A stretch of DNA of 7,468 nucleotides from positions 3,460-10,927 of the forward strand of contig DOWN01000184.1 of assembly GCA_003519545.1 (NCBI GenBank). Direction: 5' to 3'. The position numbers and the translations under genes were made by a program. The first letter of the stretch is position 1, and every line of letters starts with the position of its first letter. The notes beneath the pieces were generated by a model, which searched no databases, was not told the DNA's origin, and was given only the letters and a program-made list of their open reading frames with translations. Below, piece after piece: positions 5,566 to 7,468 of this stretch. This DNA comes from Bacteroidota bacterium. Lineage in GTDB: Bacteria > Bacteroidota > Ignavibacteria > Tepidaquicellales > Tepidaquicellaceae.

Positions 5566-7401
5566 TTATTTGTTTTCCCTTTCAATTGCAGAGTCCATTC
5601 GTTTTTTGAACTCCTCAGGTTTTAAAAATCCGGTAACTCTCAAATCTCTATACTCTTCTCCTTTTGAATTCATAAAGATTACAACAGGTAATCCGAGTAT
5701 TCCATATTTAGATGAAATCTCCTGATTCTCTTGTGTTAAGTCAATTTTAATATTATTAAAGTTTGAAGACAAGTCTATAATTTCTTTATCAGTATATGTG
5801 AACTCATCTAACTCTTTGCATTGAGCACACCAGTCAGCCCAAAAGTCAATAATCACAGGTTTCTTTTCTGCATTAACAGATGTTTCTATTGATTGAACTG
5901 AATTGTGATAAACCCATTTATATTGTTCAGATGCATCTGAAGGTTTTAAATTCCATGTACCCCAGAAGACTGCAACTATTGCAATTATATATTTTATTTT
6001 TGTATATACTTTTGAACTTAATCCGTTTTTATCAATAAGAATTAAATAAGCACCTGAGGCGATTATATAAACAGGGAATAAAATTTTATAAATTTCTTTA
6101 GGAATTACAGGGGAGAGAGTATTTATAGCCATTCCGAATAGTATCAAACCGAAAATAATTTTTACACCAATCATCCATTCACCTGATCTCGGTAATTTAT
6201 TCAAAGCACTTGATGAAGCGGCTAAGAAAATATATGGGAAACCTAATCCCATTGCGAGAACAAAGAACATTAAAAATCCTGTAACGGCACTTCCTATTTG
6301 ACCGACATATAATAGAAGACTTAAAACAAACGGACCAATACATGGAGCAGCAATAAATCCGACTAATAAACCCATCAAAAAAGAACCAAATAGACCTGAC
6401 CTGTTTTTATTTCCTGCTAAAGCGAGTTTCTGTGGAATTTTAATTTCAAATAATCCGAACATTGATGTTCCGAGAGTTATTAGAATTAATGCAACTCCAA
6501 TAATTACAATTGGATTTTGAAGTGCAGTGCCGAGAAGACTTCCCGTAAGTGCTGCAAATAGTCCAAGTGCTGAATATGTTACGGACATTCCGAGAGCGTA
6601 AGAAACACCCATTAAAATACTTTGACCTTTACTGCCGCTAGATTGAGCACCGAAATAACTTATAGTAATAGGAATCAAAGGATAGACGCATGGAGTTAGG
6701 TTTAGAGCCAATCCGCCTAAGAAAATAAAAATTAAAGCAACGAACATTCCTTTTTCTTCGACGAACTGGGCAACTTGATTTTCTTCCGGAGGTGCTTCAG
6801 TTCTTACATTTTCAGTAAGTTTAGTTCCTGAAGTTTCTGAATTTGTATTTTGATTTTGAGAAACTGCTAATGGATTATTAAAAACTACTTTTGATATTTC
6901 AGAATTGTTAACAGAATTACCCGCTGAAGATGAATTAATAGTAACAGGAACGTCGAACGTAATTGTTTTCGGAGGGTAACAAACTTTGTCATCACATGCC
7001 TGATAATAAATTTTTATAGGAATGTTATAATTTCCGTCTGCAAGACCTTGTTTAATTTTAAATTTTAAACCTGCATAGGCATCGCCTTCATAAACTTTAA
7101 CTTTGGTATCACTGAATTCAAATTTGTATTCTTTGTCATTAGGGAAATAAACTGTTTCTAGTAAAAAATCCTGCGAACCGGAAGTGATAGAAGTTTTAAT
7201 TAAAGATGGATCTGAAACATTAATGGAATTGATATGAAATTTTTCCTTAATGGATAATTTTAGAGCAATGAATACAGAATCTGAGGATGAATAAGAAGAT
7301 TTATTTAAAAATGCTTCAGCGTTTACATATTGTGAAGTCTGGGAAAATGATATTAAAGGGATAAGTAAAAATAAAAGAACAAAATTAAATTTTTTTAACA
7401 T
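5566..7401 (-). CDS. dsbD: Thiol:disulfide interchange protein DsbD
   Basis: This inner-membrane protein carries reducing power from cytoplasmic thioredoxin to periplasmic thiol proteins, for example disulfide isomerases and cytochrome c maturation factors. All three redox modules are present in 611 residues. A signal peptide (cleaved near SFSQ, about 21) leads to an N-terminal DsbD-alpha domain with C136 and C141 (QACDDKVCYPP). The membrane core of about eight helices (217-484) has C238 in NLTPCVYPL and C354 in APCIGPF. The C-terminal periplasmic thioredoxin domain has C525 and C528 in WADWCAQCK, with the cis-proline P572 in GLPVVIF. So no key cysteine is missing. An N/S/Q/E-rich linker (about 157-215) joins the first domain to the core. 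It is the first gene of the minus-strand operon, with gene B starting directly at its stop. The ATG at 7401 fits the signal peptide; no Shine-Dalgarno sequence is visible. Confidence 0.96.
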   Translation of the reverse strand: MLKKFNFVLLFLLIPLISFSQTSQYVNAEAFLNKSSYSSSDSVFIALKLSIKEKFHINSINVSDPSLIKTSITSGSQDFLLETVYFPNDKEYKFEFSDTKVKVYEGDAYAGLKFKIKQGLADGNYNIPIKIYYQACDDKVCYPPKTITFDVPVTINSSSAGNSVNNSEISKVVFNNPLAVSQNQNTNSETSGTKLTENVRTEAPPEENQVAQFVEEKGMFVALIFIFLGGLALNLTPCVYPLIPITISYFGAQSSGSKGQSILMGVSYALGMSVTYSALGLFAALTGSLLGTALQNPIVIIGVALILITLGTSMFGLFEIKIPQKLALAGNKNRSGLFGSFLMGLLVGFIAAPCIGPFVLSLLLYVGQIGSAVTGFLMFFVLAMGLGFPYIFLAASSSALNKLPRSGEWMIGVKIIFGLILFGMAINTLSPVIPKEIYKILFPVYIIASGAYLILIDKNGLSSKVYTKIKYIIAIVAVFWGTWNLKPSDASEQYKWVYHNSVQSIETSVNAEKKPVIIDFWADWCAQCKELDEFTYTDKEIIDLSSNFNNIKIDLTQENQEISSKYGILGLPVVIFMNSKGEEYRDLRVTGFLKPEEFKKRMDSAIERENK

Positions 7402-7468
7402 AAAATCAATTTATTGGAATGTAAAAAATGAATTGTAAAAAATTAAAGTATAATATTTAATTTTAAAT
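7402..7468 (-). promoter_or_regulatory. Leader of dsbD, possible promoter
   Basis: This is the only non-coding stretch of note, and it is extremely AT-rich. Read toward dsbD it contains TATTATACTTT (about 7455-7445). This could serve as a -10-type element (TATTAT at 7455-7450, or TATACT at 7452-7447), giving a leader of roughly 40 bases. Any -35 or -33 element would lie past the right edge, so the promoter cannot be confirmed. The bases directly before the ATG (ATTGATTTT) contain no Shine-Dalgarno sequence. Confidence 0.25.

Noticed and set aside
5471..5725. 84-aa plus-strand frame across the dsbD-B junction
   Set aside because: It is antisense to two well-supported genes and shows no domain or start context of its own.
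1..7468. Mobile element, CRISPR, toxin-antitoxin or defence system
   Set aside because: No transposase, terminal repeats, spaced direct repeats, small paired genes or nuclease/effector domains were seen; all space is taken by conserved or exported-protein genes.

Overview
The window is compact, AT-rich bacterial chromosome. It holds seven protein genes with almost no intergenic space. Lineage is inferred, not proven: a ClpC-type unfoldase with a UVR motif, a full three-part DsbD, start codons lacking Shine-Dalgarno sequences but preceded by A/T-rich sequence, and two exported proteins resembling the DUF5683 type of Bacteroidota all point to the Bacteroidota/Ignavibacteriota (FCB) side of the tree.

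Plus strand, 1-3231: the 3' half of clpC (the gene enters from the left edge), then fabH and ispE, separated by only 5 and 13 bases. They probably form one transcription unit joining protein quality control (ClpC with ClpP), initiation of fatty-acid synthesis (FabH) and isoprenoid precursor synthesis (IspE).

Minus strand, 7401-3221: dsbD, an exported protein (called B here), truA, and a second exported protein (called A here). Spacings of 0, 4 and 1 bases make a tight four-gene operon in the order dsbD > B > truA > A. A and B look like diverged paralogues: each has a signal peptide, a PGAG-x-x-Y segment, a YY-x-x-IG-x-Y segment, a late hydrophobic segment with an N-x-L-x-SA core, and a C-terminal phenylalanine. 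Neither has any cysteine, so neither can be a disulfide substrate of the neighbouring DsbD. The truA gene between them must start at TTG.

The two units converge and overlap by 11 bases, so the stop codons of ispE and A lie inside each other's genes. A perfect 9-bp inverted repeat sits just inside the 3' end of ispE. It would also be the 3' untranslated region of the minus-strand operon, and it is the most noticeable non-coding structure seen. The only non-coding stretch of any size is 7402-7468, upstream of dsbD, which probably holds part of its promoter.

I see no mobile element, CRISPR array, tRNA, rRNA or defence system. Most of the window is conserved housekeeping sequence. The least understood part is the pair of exported paralogues around truA.
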